Under the pieces are notes generated by a model. It made no database searches. It had not been told where the DNA came from and saw nothing but the letters and a program-made list of their open reading frames with translations. The position numbers and the translations under genes were made by a program. A stretch of DNA of 64,000 nucleotides from Parasponia andersonii (Eukaryota; Streptophyta; Magnoliopsida; Rosales; Cannabaceae): contig JXTB01000014.1 of the NCBI GenBank assembly GCA_002914805.1, positions 816,142-880,141 on the forward strand. The letters run 5' to 3'. Shown one piece after another: positions 61,968 to 64,000 of this stretch (position 1 is the first letter of the stretch; the number at the start of each line of letters is the position of its first letter).

Positions 61968-62258
61968 TCAGAGATCTCTTCTATCCTTAGCAGAGAATGA
62001 TTTTCTTAGCCTCCCAAACAACCTAACTACTGGAGATGCTCCTGACCTCTTTTTAGTAGAGGTATCCTCATGTCGATTATCGTTCAAACTCTTTAAACGC
62101 TGAGATGTTTCCATAAATGTCCTCGTTTTACTTCTTGTACTGTATTTCTTTGTCTCTTTCCTCTTTCTAGAAACCTTGTCCATCCTATAAAACAATATTT
62201 CCTCAAACTGTAAAATAATAAGATTCCCATTTAGAAAAAAGTCATAAAATAAATCCAA
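61968..62258 (-). pseudogene. Basic gag-like segment of the copia element
   Basis: A Lys/Arg-rich frame (KVSRKRKETKKYSTRSKTRT, then RSGASPVVRLFGRLRKSF) lies directly upstream of the protease and is probably the end of gag or its linker. No CCHC zinc knuckle is visible, so the assignment rests on position. Confidence 0.5.
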
Positions 62259-64000
62259 TTCATAATCGAATTTAATGAATTCTATTCACAATTAAATTAT
62301 GTAGGTTTAATTCTCAATTAAACATATGGGAAAAATATAATCGAATACAAACATCTTTGTTTGATTTAATTTTACAGTAAGATAATAAACGCCTCAACAA
62401 GGGTATTCATTATTTTAAGTAAGATAATAAATACCTCAACAAGGGTATTAATTATCAGGAATGAACTTTGACAAAATCATCAACTCTTGTGATTTATCAA
62501 TCAAAGTAACTGATTTAAAATCAGTAGACAATTTGTGTAAAATATTGGAGTACATTTAGAGTAAAATAAGAAAACATAAATGTTATGACATATAATCAAA
62601 CAGGAAGATTATGTGTTATGCTCTTATTGGTCATTTGGAAACTAAGAATAAACTATGGAAAAGTATGCAAATTATGATCCTCCTAGTACTCGACTAAGTT
62701 TACTAGTTTATCTGAATATAAAAGAAATTAGAATACTTAACATTAAATCTATCAAGATAAAATGCTTGTGTAAGGATCCCTAATACTGTCACAAATATCC
62801 AAGATATTTTAACCTACCATAGATCACAAGTTACCTACAGGTAATCATGTGAATCTACAAGTTAAATGTGAACAATTCACTTTAGACAAAAAGACAAATA
62901 TCTCATATTCCAGTTTGCTAATTACCCTGTTTATCGGTCCATAGAATTACTAACATAGCTCCTACGGGAGGTTAATAGTATCCTATGTTGAGTGTGGAAC
63001 CATTATTTCAATTCACAAGGTTTCTTAAACAATACAGTCTCATACGAGAGATCAGTATATAAAGTCCACTCGCAAATTTATTCTAAGAGACTCAATGCCA
63101 GTAATACCCAGATGATAACCTTTCTACGGGAGCTCAGCAAGATTCTGAGGCGAAGCACATCTTTAGAACCATTGAACCAATGATGGACACCATTGATATC
63201 TTATACCCGCTCCCACTCAATCTTTTAAAATTTAGGGATCCTGATTTTACCCAGTTATCTAACTTATTTAGTAACCACAAAATCAACTATGTATATCTAA
63301 TTATCCGACTTAAAGAGAATGAGCTAATTTAAGACATTATGACATATTATAATAAACATGGTACTATGATCAAAACAGTTACTATCTAAAGCCAAAGTGC
63401 TAATACTATAATATTATACATCTCATGTATATAAAATTAGACAATAAAAGCATACAGGACGTAACGATCAAGTAAGAACGTCTGTGGATTGTAAATCATT
63501 CAAGCAAAACATTTCTAGAAGAAAATTCAATTATTTAGTCAACAATCTTTTAACTAAAGATAAATAATTAAAATACTATATTTAAACCAAGTCCTGTATT
63601 AAATATTAGTTTTGAAAAATGGACTAAGAAACTTTAACAATAAATTATACAACTAATAATTTTAAAGATTCTTAGTAATAGAATTTAATCAAATTAAATT
63701 TCAAGTGCATTTATAAAAATAAGTAAACAATTATAAAAAAAATATTTTTGTATAAAAATTTTACAAATAATTATAAATGCAAATAATGAATATAAACAAC
63801 TTTATAAACATTCATTAATTTTCTCAAAATTAATCCTTTCAAAACTAAAAAAATGTTTAAATAATTTTGGATTAAAATATCAAAATTAAAAATCCCCCCA
63901 CTCAATATGACAATCATATCAAATATATTTTATAAAAATATAATTATCTCATAATTATCAAAAAGGCCTTTTATCACATAAAATAATACCATAATTATCT
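62259..64000. other. Non-coding part of the copia element or flank
   Basis: No open frame is convincing. TAGCTCCTACGGGAGG and TTTCTACGGGAGCTC repeat a short CTACGGGAG word near 62960 and 63125. Two copies of GATAATAAA(C/T)(G/A)CCTCAACA and AGGGTATT(C/A)ATTAT lie at 62380-62455. From 63260 the DNA is very AT-rich. The 5' LTR was not found before the window ends. Confidence 0.45.

Larger units (their letters stand above)
60511..64000 (-). mobile_element. Ty1/copia internal region, RT deleted
   Basis: The minus-strand order is a gag-like basic segment, protease, GAG-pre-integrase/integrase, polypurine tract and 3' LTR, the Ty1/copia order. However, only about 220 bp separate the integrase end (60740) from the polypurine tract (60521), so reverse transcriptase and RNase H are missing. 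Positions 62260-64000 are non-coding and presumably lie between protease and the 5' LTR, which was not found in the window. The element is defective. Confidence 0.75.

Overview
The window is nuclear DNA of a flowering plant, most likely a eudicot. It is AT-rich, its genes carry GT-AG introns, and it contains plant-type genes (RPL7a, SWI3A, a plant ACR protein, RMI1, steroleosin/HSD-type dehydrogenases). The intergenic DNA is full of plant transposon families. The sequence does not let me name the species. I built all gene models by hand from splice sites, reading-frame continuity and remembered family layout; no alignment was run.

Layout. About 0-2.7 kb is AT-rich repeat DNA. At 2.9-4.7 kb (+) lies the ribosomal protein eL8/RPL7a gene. 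At 7.1-10.5 kb (+) is a SWI3A-type SWI/SNF subunit gene, which meets an ACT-domain-repeat (ACR) gene tail to tail at 11.1-13.2 kb (-). About 4.4 kb of repeats follow (13.2-17.6 kb): terminal-inverted-repeat elements, a 117-bp tandem repeat, and a duplicated segment carrying a snRNA-promoter-like USE/TATA pair. RMI1, a genome-stability factor, is at 17.6-21.4 kb (+).

From 22.2 to 47.3 kb, all on the minus strand, runs a tandem array of 11-beta-hydroxysteroid-dehydrogenase-like (HSD/steroleosin) SDR genes. Copy A (22.2-24.5 kb) and copy F (45.6-47.3 kb) are intact. Copy E (39.6-43.0 kb) is open but has a shortened C-terminus. Copies B, C and D (33.0-36.7 kb) are broken. The array is interrupted by a decayed autonomous Helitron (about 25.4-30.7 kb or beyond), a gypsy-type LTR inside copy D, a possible TIR element inside an intron of copy E, foldback MITEs and a 74-bp tandem repeat.

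From 47.3 kb to the end I see almost only transposons. A Mutator-like TIR element (48.5-52.3 kb) contains a foldback MITE and a 2.44-kb non-autonomous CACTA element with matching 3-bp target duplications. Then come a dispersed repeat that also occurs at 2.3 kb, two recent tandem duplications, a 2.1-kb gypsy LTR with its polypurine tract, and a minus-strand Ty1/copia element with its 3' LTR (58.8-60.5 kb). That element has lost reverse transcriptase between integrase and LTR.

The four single-copy genes are housekeeping (translation, chromatin remodelling, amino-acid/nitrogen sensing, recombination-intermediate dissolution) and have no obvious joint role. The coherent unit is the HSD array: a birth-and-death family of lipid-droplet/ER-associated NADP(H) sterol dehydrogenases, in which transposon insertion and point lesions have silenced about half of the copies.
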